From Enterobacter chengduensis (GTDB lineage Bacteria > Pseudomonadota > Gammaproteobacteria > Enterobacterales > Enterobacteriaceae), in NCBI RefSeq assembly GCF_001984825.2, contig NZ_CP043318.1:3224001-3288000 (forward strand): a DNA stretch of 64,000 bases, read 5' to 3'. The position numbers were made by a program, and so were the translations under genes. Positions 19,959 to 30,099 of the stretch are shown here, piece after piece. Below the pieces are notes generated by a model. That model did no database searches and was not told the DNA's origin. It was given only the letters and a program-made list of their open reading frames with translations. The stretch's first letter is position 1. Each line of letters starts with the position of its first letter.

Positions 19959-20740
19959 AACGCACTGCTTATCCCGCCATCGCGCTGATGCTGGCCTTCC
20001 TGAGCGCCAATGCCGATGCTAAAGACGTAAAGGTCATGATTTCGGGCGGCTTCAAAGCGGCCCTGGAAAAGCTGGCCCCGGAGTATGAACGCCGGACCGG
20101 GGATAACATTGTGATTATTCCCGGCCCCTCGATGGGCACGACGCCGCAGGCGATCCCAAACCGACTGGCGCGCGGCGAGAAGGCCGACGTGGTGATTATG
20201 GTGGGCGATGCGCTGGCGAAGCTCGAAAAAGCCAGCCTGACCCGCCCCGGCTCGCGAACGGAACTCGCGGACTCTCCCGTGGGCATGGTGGTAAAAAAAG
20301 GGGCGGATGTCCCGGATATCAGCAGCGAGACGACGCTTCGCAACACGCTGCGGCAGGCCAGCTCCATTGCCTACTCCGACAGCGCCAGCGGCAGGTACGT
20401 CAGCCAGACGCTGTTCAAAAAGCTGGGGATTGAAAAAGAGGTGGCGGGCAAAGCGACCATGGTCGAGCGCATTCCGGTCGCCTCGGAAGTGGCGAAAGGA
20501 AAATACGCGGTGGGCTTCCAGCAGGTCAGCGAGCTGCTGCCGGTTCAGGGCGTCACCTTTATCGGGAAAATTCCGGATACGCTGCAATACATCACGCGAT
20601 TCGCGGGTGCGGTTACCCGTGACGCTGAACATCCTACAGACGGGAAAGCGCTGCTGAGCTATCTCGCCTCGCCGCCCTCAAGGGAAGTCATCCGCGAGAC
20701 GGGGATGATCCCCGTTACGTCCGGCGATACTGCTCGGTGA
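19955..20740 (+). CDS. Periplasmic ModA-like substrate-binding protein
   Basis: This 261-residue secreted protein of the extracellular solute-binding fold resembles molybdate-binding ModA. The signal peptide is residues 1-22 (ending SANADA), and the body starts [23 protein letters not shown]. No ABC permease or ATPase gene is near. Instead its ATG overlaps the stop of the citrate-type symporter (ATGA), so it may deliver or sense substrate for that carrier, or be a regulatory accessory. A frame start further upstream exists, but the signal peptide fixes this start. It overlaps the next gene tail-to-tail by 26 bp. Confidence 0.82.
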   Translation: MKRTAYPAIALMLAFLSANADAKDVKVMISGGFKAALEKLAPEYERRTGDNIVIIPGPSMGTTPQAIPNRLARGEKADVVIMVGDALAKLEKASLTRPGSRTELADSPVGMVVKKGADVPDISSETTLRNTLRQASSIAYSDSASGRYVSQTLFKKLGIEKEVAGKATMVERIPVASEVAKGKYAVGFQQVSELLPVQGVTFIGKIPDTLQYITRFAGAVTRDAEHPTDGKALLSYLASPPSREVIRETGMIPVTSGDTAR

Positions 20741-21614
20741 TCTGTTTTTCAAGCTCAGCCGCAATATAGGACTGGATGCGCCCCCGGCGCCGGATAAGCC
20801 CCACGGCGCGCTTCACCTCCGGCGCCACCAGCGGCAGATGCGTCAGCGGTGTGTGCGCTGACGTCGGCATCGACATGGCGGGAACGGCAGCAATGCCGAT
20901 CCCCGCCTCGACCATGCCGAGCATCGTGGTGACGTGGCGCGTTTCGCAGACGCTCGGGCGTTCCGGAACGATATCCCCCAGCATCCGATCGAGCAGGTTA
21001 CGGTTGCCTGACGTTTTATCGAGGGAGATATAATCCTGCTGGTAAAAAGCCTGCCACGTCAGGTGGCTCTTCTGCGCCAGCGGGTGATCCTTTCGGCACG
21101 CGGCGACATAGACATCCTCCACCAGCGGGAAAAATTCGATCTCAGACGGCAGGTTTCCGGCGAAGCAGATGCCAAAATCCGCCTGGCTGCGGGCCACGGC
21201 GTCAATCACATTCCCCGCGCTGCTGTCGATGAGCTTGATGCGCACGCGCGGATAGCGAGACTGAAAGCGACGGATCACATCAGGCATAAAATAGCAGGCC
21301 GCAGAGGGGACCGCGGCAACCGCGATCAGCCCCGTCCGCTCTTCGCTGGCTTTATCGACATCCGCCAGCATGGACTCCACGTTGTCGAGCAGCTGCGCGG
21401 AGCGTTCAGCGAAGTTTTGTCCGTATAACGTTAAGGCCACGCGGCGGGTGGTACGATCGAACAGCCGGTTTCCCAGCGCGGCTTCCAGCTTTTCAATCCT
21501 GCGGCTCAGCGCCGACTGGGACAGGCAGATAGATTCAGCGGCGACACGGAAGTTACCGTATTCCACTAACGCTCTGAAAGCATAAAGATCGTTAAGGTCA
21601 AAATTCACGGGCAT
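20715..21614 (-). CDS. LysR-type regulator, probably of the citrate-transport pair
   Basis: This 299-residue LysR-family protein has a winged-helix domain (about 5-65, with the FRVAAESICLSQSALSRRIEKLE recognition region) and an effector-binding domain with ADFGICFAG and GIGIAAVPAM. It is convergent with the symporter/binding-protein pair. The arrangement resembles Salmonella-type citrate or tricarballylate loci with an adjacent LysR regulator (TcuR-like). Regulation of the pair is inferred from position only. Confidence 0.83.
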   Translation of the reverse strand: MPVNFDLNDLYAFRALVEYGNFRVAAESICLSQSALSRRIEKLEAALGNRLFDRTTRRVALTLYGQNFAERSAQLLDNVESMLADVDKASEERTGLIAVAAVPSAACYFMPDVIRRFQSRYPRVRIKLIDSSAGNVIDAVARSQADFGICFAGNLPSEIEFFPLVEDVYVAACRKDHPLAQKSHLTWQAFYQQDYISLDKTSGNRNLLDRMLGDIVPERPSVCETRHVTTMLGMVEAGIGIAAVPAMSMPTSAHTPLTHLPLVAPEVKRAVGLIRRRGRIQSYIAAELEKQITEQYRRT

Positions 21615-21638
21615 AGCGTCTGGATGTCCTGTCGGGGG

Positions 21639-23168
21639 TCAGAGATCGTTGAGATTAAGGCGGATGTAGCGGGCGCGATCGGCAATAGCCTGCCGCTCCT
21701 CGTCCTGCATGTCCGCAAGCTGTTTAAAGACAATGCCCAGCCGGGGATTGTGGCCGAGACGCCCCTGGTTGCGCGCAAAGAAATCCCAGTAAAGGGCATT
21801 GAAGGGGCACGCCAGCTCGCCGGTGCGCTGGTTGTGCTGATACCGGCACCCCTGGCAGTAGTTACTCATCTTATGAATATACGACGCGCTCGAGACGTAG
21901 GGTTTACTGGCCAGTAGCCCGCCATCGCCAAACTGGCTCATGCCGAGGGTATTGGGCAACTCCACCCACTCAAAGGCATCAATATAGACGCCCAGATACC
22001 ATTCATGAACCGCCTGCGGGGAGAGGCCGCCGAGCAGGCTAAAGTTTCCGATGATCATCAGGCGCTGGATATGGTGGGCGTAAGCCTCGGTGAGCGACTG
22101 CCCGACGGCATGCGCCAGGCAGCGCATCTGCGTCCTGCCGGTCCAGAACCAGTCCGGCAGCGGGGCGTGCTGGTCTAAGGCATTCAGCTCCCGATAGTCC
22201 GGCATCTGCGACCAGTAGATCCCGCGCACGTACTCCCGCCAGCCGAGAATTTGTCGGATAAAGCCCTCAACGGCAGGCAGCGGCGCATGGCCCGAACGCC
22301 ACGCCTGCTGGGCGGCCGCGACCACTTCCCGCGGATTAAGCATTTTGGTGTTTAGCGCGAAAGAGAGGAGCGAGTGGAAAAGAAAGGGCTCTTCCGCGTG
22401 CATCGCATCCTGCCAGGCACCAAACTGCGGCAGCACGTGCGTGATAAAGTCATCCAGCCGGGCTTTGGCTTCAGCGCGGTCGACAGGCCAGCGAAAATTG
22501 TCGGCCTGCGGTTCGCCGAAGGTCTTTACGCCGCAGCGCTGGATCTCGGCCCATAAGGCGGAACGATCGTGGCAGGGACGCACGTCGCCCGGCGCGGGCG
22601 GCTCGCCGGACCAGCGCCTGCGGTTTTCAGCATCGAAATTCCATTTACCTCCCTCCGGCTCGCCTTCCGGGGTCAACAGAATGCCGTGCTGACGGCGCAT
22701 CTCCCGGTAAAAGTACTCCATGCGCCAGCTTTTGCGCGACGCAAAAAACGCGCTCACCTGTTCACGGGTGGTGAAGAAATGCTCGCTGCTGACGCAGACG
22801 GTTTCGACGGACGCCGTTTTCGCCCACGCCTGCAGCTGCGCATCAAGACGCCATTCATCGGGCGCCTGCCACGCTACCCTTTCGGCGCCGTAATGCGCGA
22901 CGAGCGCGTTGAGATTGTCTTCCAGCGCGCCGCGGTTTGAGCCGTCAGAGAGCCGGACATACCTCACCCGATGCCCCTTCTTCTTTAACGCAGCGGCAAA
23001 CGCGCGCATGGCCGCGAAGATGGCAATCACTTTCTGAGCGTGATGAAGCACGTAGGCGGTTTCCGCCCGAAGTTCGAGCATCACGTAAATGACGTTCGAA
23101 TGACAGGCATCAAACCAGCTGTGGTGTGGATTAAGCTGATCGCCCAGGATCAGGCGCAGCTCGGTCAA
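21639..23168 (-). CDS. Photolyase-related iron-sulfur flavoprotein (FeS-BCP / PhrB class)
   Basis: This 509-residue cryptochrome/photolyase family protein belongs to the 'deoxyribodipyrimidine photolyase-related' branch, whose members include (6-4) photolyases and bacterial cryptochromes with a [4Fe-4S] cluster. It has the N-terminal Rossmann part starting RLILGDQLNPHHSWF and a C-terminal FAD-binding part with conserved GNFSLLGGLSP and WVELPNTLGMSQFGDGG. Cysteines in the YCQGCRYQ and ACPFNALYWDFF segments are candidate cluster ligands. The start codon is TTG, inside a TTGA overlap with the preceding small DUF2256 gene. It differs from the classical cyclobutane photolyase PhrB of E. coli. Confidence 0.88.
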   Translation of the reverse strand: MTELRLILGDQLNPHHSWFDACHSNVIYVMLELRAETAYVLHHAQKVIAIFAAMRAFAAALKKKGHRVRYVRLSDGSNRGALEDNLNALVAHYGAERVAWQAPDEWRLDAQLQAWAKTASVETVCVSSEHFFTTREQVSAFFASRKSWRMEYFYREMRRQHGILLTPEGEPEGGKWNFDAENRRRWSGEPPAPGDVRPCHDRSALWAEIQRCGVKTFGEPQADNFRWPVDRAEAKARLDDFITHVLPQFGAWQDAMHAEEPFLFHSLLSFALNTKMLNPREVVAAAQQAWRSGHAPLPAVEGFIRQILGWREYVRGIYWSQMPDYRELNALDQHAPLPDWFWTGRTQMRCLAHAVGQSLTEAYAHHIQRLMIIGNFSLLGGLSPQAVHEWYLGVYIDAFEWVELPNTLGMSQFGDGGLLASKPYVSSASYIHKMSNYCQGCRYQHNQRTGELACPFNALYWDFFARNQGRLGHNPRLGIVFKQLADMQDEERQAIADRARYIRLNLNDL

Positions 23169-23311
23169 CGGTGGCTCCTGCGGCAGCGCTCGGAACAGTA
23201 TTTGACCTCATCCCAGCATTTCGCCCACTTCTTGCGCCACGTCATGGGCCGCTGGCAGTGCACACATAGTCGACTGGGCAGGTCCTGCTTGTTACCTTTG
23301 AAATCGCTCAT
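23165..23311 (-). CDS. DUF2256 small zinc-ribbon-like protein
   Basis: This 48-residue basic protein is read from ATG at 23311. It has four cysteines in a CVHCQRPM...CSERC pattern (Cys16, Cys19, Cys39, Cys43) plus Trp-rich MTWRKKW, the hallmark of DUF2256, a family of small probable zinc-binding proteins. Its stop codon overlaps the TTG start of the photolyase-related gene by 4 bp, so the two are almost certainly co-translated. DUF2256 genes commonly adjoin such cryptochromes, but the function is unknown. Confidence 0.85.
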   Translation of the reverse strand: MSDFKGNKQDLPSRLCVHCQRPMTWRKKWAKCWDEVKYCSERCRRSHR

Positions 23312-23526
23312 CTTTTCAATACCGTACTGATTCCTTCACTGAACCTGTGGGTTAAGGCTACGACAGACTTCACAAAATGAAGGTGATGCCCGCAAACCGC
23401 TACCCACCGCTACGTACGAATGATAGTTTATTCAGGCTGGAATTGTCGCCGCGAGCAATTTTCTGGCATCTTAACCTAATCTGACTTTCCCATTTTTGTT
23501 CAAGTGACGAGTTTGCGAGCAAAGCG

Positions 23527-24324
23527 ATGATAAAGTGGCCCTGGAAAACGAATGAGGCTGGCCGGGATATGGCGCTGCCGTGGGATGAGGCGCTGACGAT
23601 CCCGGTTCTGGCGAATCTCAACCCGGATGAACACGCGAAGCTGGTTCAGCTGGCGGATCGTTTTTTGCAGCAAAAACGCCTGGTGCCACTGCAGGGTTTC
23701 GAACTCGATCCTCTGAAAAACGCGCGTATCGCCCTGCTTTTCTGCCTGCCGGTGCTCGAACTCGGTATTGAGTGGCTGGACGGTTTCCACGAGGTGCTGA
23801 TCTACCCGGCGCCGTTTATCGTCGACGACGAGTGGCAGGACGATATCGGGCTGGTGCACAACCAGCGCGTGGTGCAGTCCGGACAAAGCTGGCAGCAGGG
23901 GCCGATTATCCTCAACTGGCTCGACATTCAGGACTCGTTCGACGCTTCCGGTTTTAACCTGGTTATCCATGAGGTGGCGCACAAGCTGGATACCCGCAAC
24001 GGCGATCGCGCCAGCGGCGTCCCGCTGATCCCGCTTCGCGAGGTGGCTGGCTGGGAGCACGACCTGCATGCGGCGATGGATAATATTCAGGATGAAATAG
24101 ACCTGGTGGGCGAAAGCGCGGCCAGCATTGACGCCTATGCGGCAACCGACCCGGCCGAGTGCTTTGCGGTGCTTTCGGAGTATTTCTTCAGCGCGCCCGA
24201 GCTTTTCGCGCCCCGTTTCCCGGCGCTGTGGCAGCGTTTCTGCCAGTTCTATCAGCAGGATCCCCTGCAGCGTCTCCGGCAAAATGAAGCGTCTGACGGG
24301 CAGGCCTCCCGCCAGATCCATTAA
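23527..24324 (+). CDS. mtfA: Mlc-titration factor / zinc aminopeptidase MtfA
   Basis: MtfA binds and sequesters the glucose-PTS repressor Mlc and is a zinc peptidase. The 265 residues equal E. coli MtfA (YeeI). The gluzincin motif HEVAH (His148, Glu149, His152) lies in [13 protein letters not shown], and a downstream EYFF segment probably supplies the third zinc ligand. The 215-bp gap before it shows no other gene. It is convergent with the shiF gene (4-bp overlap). In E. coli this gene also adjoins a tRNA-Asn gene, and here the aerobactin locus separates the two. Confidence 0.93.
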   Translation: MIKWPWKTNEAGRDMALPWDEALTIPVLANLNPDEHAKLVQLADRFLQQKRLVPLQGFELDPLKNARIALLFCLPVLELGIEWLDGFHEVLIYPAPFIVDDEWQDDIGLVHNQRVVQSGQSWQQGPIILNWLDIQDSFDASGFNLVIHEVAHKLDTRNGDRASGVPLIPLREVAGWEHDLHAAMDNIQDEIDLVGESAASIDAYAATDPAECFAVLSEYFFSAPELFAPRFPALWQRFCQFYQQDPLQRLRQNEASDGQASRQIH

Positions 24325-25532
24325 GGTTTTTCAGGACGGGTACGCGCGGTTGACCGTACCCCGATGCTCACCGCTAAAAACAGCAACGCCATTCCCCATG
24401 CGGCCACCGTCAAAGATTGCTCTGAGAAAAAGCGCGTCACCACGGGCACCAGCAGCGCGCTGACGCCGTAGCCTAACGTGTGGCTGGTGGCGATGACGCC
24501 CGCGCCCTTCCCGGTGGTGAGCCGGTCGTTCAGCAGCAGCTGGTAGCCCGGCGTGGCCATCGCCGCCCCGAGTGACGTAATAACGATCCCCACGTAGAAC
24601 AGCGTTAAACCCGCGACGGACATCAGCCCAAGCCCTGCCACCATCAGCACCGCCGCGATGCAGAGCAGCGTCATCGGGGTGAAATGCTGCGGGCGAACCA
24701 CCAGAAACTGCGCCGCGAGCGTCGCCAGCGCGGCCAGGCTCAGCAGAAGCGCAACATGATGGCTGATCTCGCGGGCGTTGCCGTCCAGCAGCGGGCTAAG
24801 ATGCGGTGACAGGCCAAGCTGCATCAGGCTCACCAGCGCCGCCAGCAGCAGCGCCATCAGCAGGAACGGCAGCATGGAGGCCTGCAGGCGGGTCGCCTGG
24901 TGCGCCACCGGCGGCAGCGGCGGATCTGCGGCTTCGCGAAGCACCAGCAGCAGGGCAACCAACGGCGCGACCGCCATCAGCCAGAGCGGCGCCACCGGGC
25001 TGACGCTGAGCATCAGCGCCGCCAGCGGCGGGCCGAGCAAACGTCCGCAGCTGAGGCCGGAGCTTATCGTCGCCAGCGCCGCCATTCTTTTATCCAGCCC
25101 CGCACGCTGAATCGCCCAGGTCTGGGCCGCAGGCACCAGCCCTGAAACCGTCAGCCCGTAGAGCAGGCGCGAGAAGATCAGCCCCGCCATTCCCCAGACC
25201 GCATCCAGCCGTCCGGCCGCCATCGCCCAGACCACCAGCGCCATGACGACGAAGCTGGCCAGGTAGCCGCTCAGCGAGGCCAGCATCACCGCCTTGCACC
25301 CTCTCCGCTCGCTCTGGCGTCCCCACCAGGGCGATGCCGGTAAAAAGAGCATGGAGCCAAACATCAGCAGCCCGGCCCAGACCGAGAGCGACAGCCCGGT
25401 CAGGGTCACCAGCTGCGGGAGCATCACCAGCAGGCCGTTTTGCCCGATACCCAGTAAGCCCGCAGATAGCGCCAGGGTCCAGTTAGCTTTTGAGGTGACG
25501 TTTTCCGTCAAGGTTTCAGAGTCAGCGCGCAT
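24321..25532 (-). CDS. shiF: ShiF-like MFS transporter of the aerobactin locus
   Basis: This 403-residue major facilitator superfamily protein has about twelve membrane segments and the loop motif WGRQSERRG between segments 2 and 3. It is divergently transcribed from iucA, the standard position of shiF in aerobactin loci, where it is thought to export the siderophore. The 138-bp gap to iucA carries the Fur-box-like array, which may serve both directions. No clear Shine-Dalgarno sequence precedes the ATG. Confidence 0.85.
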   Translation of the reverse strand: MRADSETLTENVTSKANWTLALSAGLLGIGQNGLLVMLPQLVTLTGLSLSVWAGLLMFGSMLFLPASPWWGRQSERRGCKAVMLASLSGYLASFVVMALVVWAMAAGRLDAVWGMAGLIFSRLLYGLTVSGLVPAAQTWAIQRAGLDKRMAALATISSGLSCGRLLGPPLAALMLSVSPVAPLWLMAVAPLVALLLVLREAADPPLPPVAHQATRLQASMLPFLLMALLLAALVSLMQLGLSPHLSPLLDGNAREISHHVALLLSLAALATLAAQFLVVRPQHFTPMTLLCIAAVLMVAGLGLMSVAGLTLFYVGIVITSLGAAMATPGYQLLLNDRLTTGKGAGVIATSHTLGYGVSALLVPVVTRFFSEQSLTVAAWGMALLFLAVSIGVRSTARTRPEKP

Positions 25533-25623
25533 AAGAATGTGAACATAGTGTCAATAAATGTGTGGAAATTATGAAGTTTATGAAAACAAATATTGCAAAA
25601 ATGGTTGCGACTGTAAACAGAAT

Positions 25624-25648
25624 GAATATCATAACGAGAATTATTATC
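25624..25648. promoter_or_regulatory. Fur-box-like array upstream of iucA
   Basis: The stretch reads as tandem GATAAT-like hexamers (GAATAT-CATAAC-GAGAAT-TATTATC), the pattern of overlapping Fur sites, and ends 22 bp before the iucA start codon. The surrounding 130 bp are very AT-rich. Iron-dependent repression of the aerobactin operon is well established in other enterobacteria. The match is by eye. Confidence 0.65.
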
Positions 25649-25670
25649 AATCATGGAATGAGGTACACCT

Positions 25671-27413
25671 ATGCGTGCTCTGCCCCGCTCTGCCGGTACA
25701 GACGTTGCGGCCCAGTGTTTTTTAAACGCCCTCTTGCGCGAAACGAAGGACTGGCGCTATCTCCCCGCTACCGCCGCGGATGCGCTATCCGAGATCCATA
25801 TCCCGCTTTCCCAAACCCAGGCGCTTCGGGTGCCGGTACGCTATTTCTCTCCCACTCAGCATCATCAGTACCGTTTCCCGGCAACGCTTATTCAAAGCAA
25901 CAGCGACAATGGTGACGCCGTCACCTTTACCCAACTGGTTGATTTAATTCTTGAAAAACCGTCCGTAAAGGCCTCTTTGGATGCCGATACGCTGGCGCGT
26001 TTTAAGCAGCGCGTCTTTGAGAGCCATGCGCACACCTGGCAGGCGATCGATCTGCGCCACGGCTGGCCAACCCTGCGCGATAGGCCGCTGACGTTTGCCG
26101 AAGCCGAACAGGCCCTGCTGGTCGGCCACGCGTTTCACCCCGCGCCAAAATCCCACGAGCCGTTCAGCGAAACCGAGGCGCGTCGCTATCTGCCCGACTT
26201 CGCCTCCCGCTTCCCGCTGCGCTGGTTTGCCGTTGAGAGCACGCTCGTGGCCGGCGACAGCCTGAACGTCTCCCTGCGTGAGCGCCTGCTGCGCTTCGCG
26301 GCCCAGAGCGCGCCCGAGCTGCTCGGCCACTTCACCGACACCCGCTGGCTGCTGCCGATGCATCCGTGGCAGGCCGACTATCTGCTCGAGCAGGCCTGGT
26401 GCCAGCGTCTGGTGGAAAACGGTTCACTGCAGGACCTGGGCGAGGCGGGCGCGCAGTGGCTGCCCACCAGCTCCTCCCGCTCGCTGTACAGCGAGACCAA
26501 CAGCGACATGATTAAGTTCTCCCTCAGCGTGCGTCTGACCAACTCCGTGCGCACGCTGTCGGTCAAAGAGGTTAAGCGCGGCATGCGCCTGGCGCGCCTG
26601 GCGAAAACGGAACGCTGGCAGGATTTACAGGCGCGGTACCCGACCATGCGCGTGATGCAGGAAGACGGCTGGGCGGGGCTGCGTGACGAAAGCGGCGCAA
26701 TTCAGGAAGAGAGCCTGATGGCCCTGCGCGTCAACCTGCTGTTCGACACGCCTGACACCCAGACCGACGTGCTGGTGAGCCTGACCCAGGCCGCGCCGGA
26801 CGGCGGCGACAGCCTGCTGGCCTCCGCGGTGCGCCGTCTGAGCCAGCGTCTGGACTTACCGCTCGCCCAGGCCGCCCGCTGCTGGCTGGACGCCTACTGC
26901 GACCGCGTGCTGCTGCCGCTGTTCAGCGCCGAGGCGGACTACGGTCTGGTCCTGCTGGCGCACCAGCAGAATATCCTCGTCGAGATGCAGCAGGATTTCC
27001 CGGTCGGGCTTATCTACCGCGACTGCCAGGGCAGCGCGTGGACCGAAGGGGCCGACGCGTGGCTCAAAGAGGCGGGCGAAACGGAGGTGGAAAACCGCTT
27101 CGGTGAGAGCCAGCTGCTGCGCTACTTCCCTTACTACCTGCTGCTGAACTCTACCCTTGCCGTCACCGCCGCCCTCGCCGCCGCCGGTTTCGACAGCGAG
27201 GAGAACCTGATGTCCCGCGTACGCGACGCGCTGGCCGAACTGCGCAAGACGGCGAAGCAGACCCGCTGCCTCGACTACGTGCTCGACAGCCCGACATGGA
27301 ACTGCAAAGGCAACTTCTTCTGCTACCTGCACGATCGCAATGAAAACACCATCGCCGATCCGGCGGTGATCTATTTCGACTTTAGCAACCCGTTTTACAA
27401 GGAGAAGGCGTAA
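25671..27413 (+). CDS. iucA: Aerobactin synthetase component IucA
   Basis: IucA is an NRPS-independent siderophore (NIS) synthetase that joins the first N6-acetyl-N6-hydroxylysine to citrate using ATP. The 580-residue cytoplasmic protein begins DVAAQCFLNALLRETKDW as in plasmid-borne IucA. It has NIS motifs: HPWQADY, the ATP-binding SSSRSLYSETNSDMIKFSL segment, and HQQNILVEMQQDFPVGLIYRD. Its stop codon overlaps the iucB ATG by 1 nt (TAATG), typical of the tightly coupled iucABCD operon. Confidence 0.96.
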   Translation: MRALPRSAGTDVAAQCFLNALLRETKDWRYLPATAADALSEIHIPLSQTQALRVPVRYFSPTQHHQYRFPATLIQSNSDNGDAVTFTQLVDLILEKPSVKASLDADTLARFKQRVFESHAHTWQAIDLRHGWPTLRDRPLTFAEAEQALLVGHAFHPAPKSHEPFSETEARRYLPDFASRFPLRWFAVESTLVAGDSLNVSLRERLLRFAAQSAPELLGHFTDTRWLLPMHPWQADYLLEQAWCQRLVENGSLQDLGEAGAQWLPTSSSRSLYSETNSDMIKFSLSVRLTNSVRTLSVKEVKRGMRLARLAKTERWQDLQARYPTMRVMQEDGWAGLRDESGAIQEESLMALRVNLLFDTPDTQTDVLVSLTQAAPDGGDSLLASAVRRLSQRLDLPLAQAARCWLDAYCDRVLLPLFSAEADYGLVLLAHQQNILVEMQQDFPVGLIYRDCQGSAWTEGADAWLKEAGETEVENRFGESQLLRYFPYYLLLNSTLAVTAALAAAGFDSEENLMSRVRDALAELRKTAKQTRCLDYVLDSPTWNCKGNFFCYLHDRNENTIADPAVIYFDFSNPFYKEKA

Positions 27414-28360
27414 TGGCCATCGCGAATATCGTCCATTCCGGCTACGGCTTTCGCTGCACCGCAACGGATCGCGCCCTGCCGCTGACGTTGGGTCTCGACG
27501 GCAGCGCGGTGCTGGAGCATCTGAATGCGATCCCGGACGGCTGGCTGGTGGAAGCCCTGGACCAGCTGTTTGTGGCCGCCCCCGCGCTGACCGGCATTAC
27601 CCTGCCGTGGGCAGCCTGGCAGGATGAACCGCAGGCAAAGGCGCTGTTTAGCCTCGTCCACGGGGACTATCTGGCGCGTGAAACCTTCTGGCAGCTGCCG
27701 CTGTGGCTGAAAGGCGAACGGCCACAGGCCAGCGGCGGTATGCAGTTTGACGAGAGCCGCCAGCTGTTCTTCCCGCTGCGTCCTCACCGCCCCGAGGGCG
27801 AAGTGTATCGTCGTTACGATCCGCAAATTAAGCGCACGCTGAGCTTCCGCGTGGCCGACGTAGCGCTGGACGGCGAGCGCTTTACTCAATGGATGAATAA
27901 CCCGCGCGTGAACGCCTTCTGGGAGATGGCGGGCCCGCAGGCCGAGCAGGAGAACTACCTGCGCCGTCAGCTCGACTCGTCGTACTGCTACCCGGTCATC
28001 GGCTGCTTCGACGACCAGCCGTTCGGCTATTTTGAACTCTACTGGGCGCCGGAAGATCGCATCGGCCGCCACTACCGCTGGCAGCCGTTTGACCGCGGGC
28101 TGCACATGCTGGTGGGGGAAGAGAACTGGCGCGGGGCGCAGTACATCCGCAGCTGGCTGCGCGGCCTGAGCCACTATCTGTATCTCGACGAGCCGCGCAC
28201 CACGCGGATCGTCGCCGAACCGCGCTTCGACAACCAGCGCCTGTTCCGCCATCTGGACTCCGCCGGTTTTGACACGGTGAAAGAGTTCGACTTCCCGCAC
28301 AAGCGCTCGCGCCTCATCATGAGCCAGCGTCACCGCTTCTTCAGCGAGGTGGGCCTGTGA
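27413..28360 (+). CDS. iucB: N6-hydroxylysine O-acetyltransferase IucB
   Basis: IucB acetylates N6-hydroxylysine to give the hydroxamate building block of aerobactin. The 315-residue protein has an N-terminal region of unclear role and a C-terminal GNAT-type acyltransferase domain (about 130-300) with NPRVNAFWEMAGP, YFELYWAPEDRIG and LFRHLDSAGF. The start overlaps the iucA stop and the end overlaps the iucC start (GTGA). Confidence 0.95.
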   Translation: MAIANIVHSGYGFRCTATDRALPLTLGLDGSAVLEHLNAIPDGWLVEALDQLFVAAPALTGITLPWAAWQDEPQAKALFSLVHGDYLARETFWQLPLWLKGERPQASGGMQFDESRQLFFPLRPHRPEGEVYRRYDPQIKRTLSFRVADVALDGERFTQWMNNPRVNAFWEMAGPQAEQENYLRRQLDSSYCYPVIGCFDDQPFGYFELYWAPEDRIGRHYRWQPFDRGLHMLVGEENWRGAQYIRSWLRGLSHYLYLDEPRTTRIVAEPRFDNQRLFRHLDSAGFDTVKEFDFPHKRSRLIMSQRHRFFSEVGL

Positions 28361-30099
28361 ACGCGCTCTGGGAAAAAGTGAACCGCGAGATGGTGGCGAA
28401 GATCCTCGCCGAGCTGGAATACGAACGCACCCTGCGCGCCGAATCCCTGGACGTGGACCGCTGGCAAATCAGAATGGGCAGCGAAACATGGCAGTTTCGC
28501 GCCGCGCGCGGGATCTGGGGCTGGCTGCATATCGACCCGGACAGCCTGACCACCGCCAGCGGCGATGCCGTGGAGGCGGAAAGCGCGCTGCTGCAGCTGG
28601 CGACCGTGCTGGAGATGAGCGACGCGCAAACGGCGGAGCACATGGAAGATCTCTACGCCACGCTGCGCGGCGACATGCAGCTGCTGCAAGCGCGTGAAGG
28701 ACTGGACGCGGACGCGCTGATCCACCTCGACCCGGACGAATTACAGTGTCTGATGAGCGGCCACCCGAAGTTTATTTTCAACAAGGGGCGCCGCGGCTGG
28801 GGGCTGGACGCCCTGCGCCAGTACGCGCCGGAGTACCGCGGGCGTTTTCGTCTGCACTGGATTGCCGTTCAACGGGAGCATCTGGTCTGGAGCAGCGACG
28901 CCGATTGCGACATTCACAGCCTGCTGTCCAGCGCCATGGACAATGCCGAGCGCGCCCGGTTCGACGCCCGCTGGCAGGCGCTGGGTCTCGACGACGGCTG
29001 GCTGCCGGTGCCGCTGCACCCGTGGCAGTGGCAGCAGAAAATTGCCGTTCATTTCGTGGCGCAGCTGGCGCGCGGAGAGATGGTTGCGCTGGGCGAATTT
29101 GGCGATGAGTATCTGTCGCAGCAGTCTCTGCGCACGCTCACCAACGCCAGCCGTCGCGCGCCGTATGACATCAAGCTCCCGCTGACCGTCTACAACACCT
29201 CCTGCTATCGCGGGATCCCGGGCAAATACATTGCCGCCGGGCCGCTGGCCTCGCGCTGGCTGCAGCAGCAGTTCACCGCCGACGCCACGCTTGCCCGCTC
29301 CGGTGCGCAGGTGCTTGGCGAACCCGCCGCCGGCTATTTGTCGCATCCGGGCTATGCCGCATTGCCGAAAGCGCCCTACCGCTACCAGGAGATGCTGGGG
29401 GTGATCTGGCGCGAGAACCCGTCCTGCTATCTGCAGGACGGCGAACAGGCGGTGCTCCTGGCGGCGCTAATGGAAACCGACAGCGCCGGGCGCCCGCTGA
29501 TCGACGCGTGGATCGCGCGCTCCGGGTTAAGCGCCGACGCGTGGCTGGAAAAGCTGTTTGAGGCATCGGTGATCCCGTTCTATCACCTGCTCTGCCGCTA
29601 CGGCGTGGCGCTGATCGCCCACGGTCAGAACGTGACGCTGGTGATGAAGGACTACGTGCCGCAGCGCATCCTGCTGAAGGATTTCCAGGGCGATATGCGC
29701 CTGGTGGATGAAGATTTCCCGCAGGCCCAGAGCCTGCCGGAGCAGGTGAAGGCCGTCACGGCGCGCCTGAGCGCGGATTACATCATTCACGACCTGCAAA
29801 CCGGCAACTTTGTCACGGTGCTGCGCTTTATCTCGCGCCTCACCCAGCAAAGCGGCGTCAGCGAAGCGCGCTTCTATCAGATCCTCGGCGGCGTTCTGCA
29901 CCGCTATATGGCCGCGCACCCCGAGCTTGCCGAGCGCTTCGCGAAGTTCGACCTGTTTAAGCCGCAGATTATTCGCGTGATCCTCAACCCGGTCAAGCTG
30001 ACCTTCTCCGAACACGACGGCGGCAGCCGCATGCTGCCGAACTACGTCACCGACCTTGATAACCCTCTGTTTCTCGCCTCCCGGGAGTCCGCGCAATGA
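28357..30099 (+). CDS. iucC: Aerobactin synthetase component IucC
   Basis: IucC is the second NIS synthetase and couples the second hydroxamate lysine to the citryl intermediate to finish aerobactin. It is 580 residues, about the same as IucA, and shares motifs: GHPKFIFNKGRRGWG, PLHPWQWQ, LTNASRRAPYDIKLPLTVYNTS and ALIAHGQNVTLVMKDYVPQRILLKDFQGD. The start is GTG within the GTGA overlap with iucB, and the end overlaps the iucD ATG (ATGA). Confidence 0.96.
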   Translation: MNALWEKVNREMVAKILAELEYERTLRAESLDVDRWQIRMGSETWQFRAARGIWGWLHIDPDSLTTASGDAVEAESALLQLATVLEMSDAQTAEHMEDLYATLRGDMQLLQAREGLDADALIHLDPDELQCLMSGHPKFIFNKGRRGWGLDALRQYAPEYRGRFRLHWIAVQREHLVWSSDADCDIHSLLSSAMDNAERARFDARWQALGLDDGWLPVPLHPWQWQQKIAVHFVAQLARGEMVALGEFGDEYLSQQSLRTLTNASRRAPYDIKLPLTVYNTSCYRGIPGKYIAAGPLASRWLQQQFTADATLARSGAQVLGEPAAGYLSHPGYAALPKAPYRYQEMLGVIWRENPSCYLQDGEQAVLLAALMETDSAGRPLIDAWIARSGLSADAWLEKLFEASVIPFYHLLCRYGVALIAHGQNVTLVMKDYVPQRILLKDFQGDMRLVDEDFPQAQSLPEQVKAVTARLSADYIIHDLQTGNFVTVLRFISRLTQQSGVSEARFYQILGGVLHRYMAAHPELAERFAKFDLFKPQIIRVILNPVKLTFSEHDGGSRMLPNYVTDLDNPLFLASRESAQ

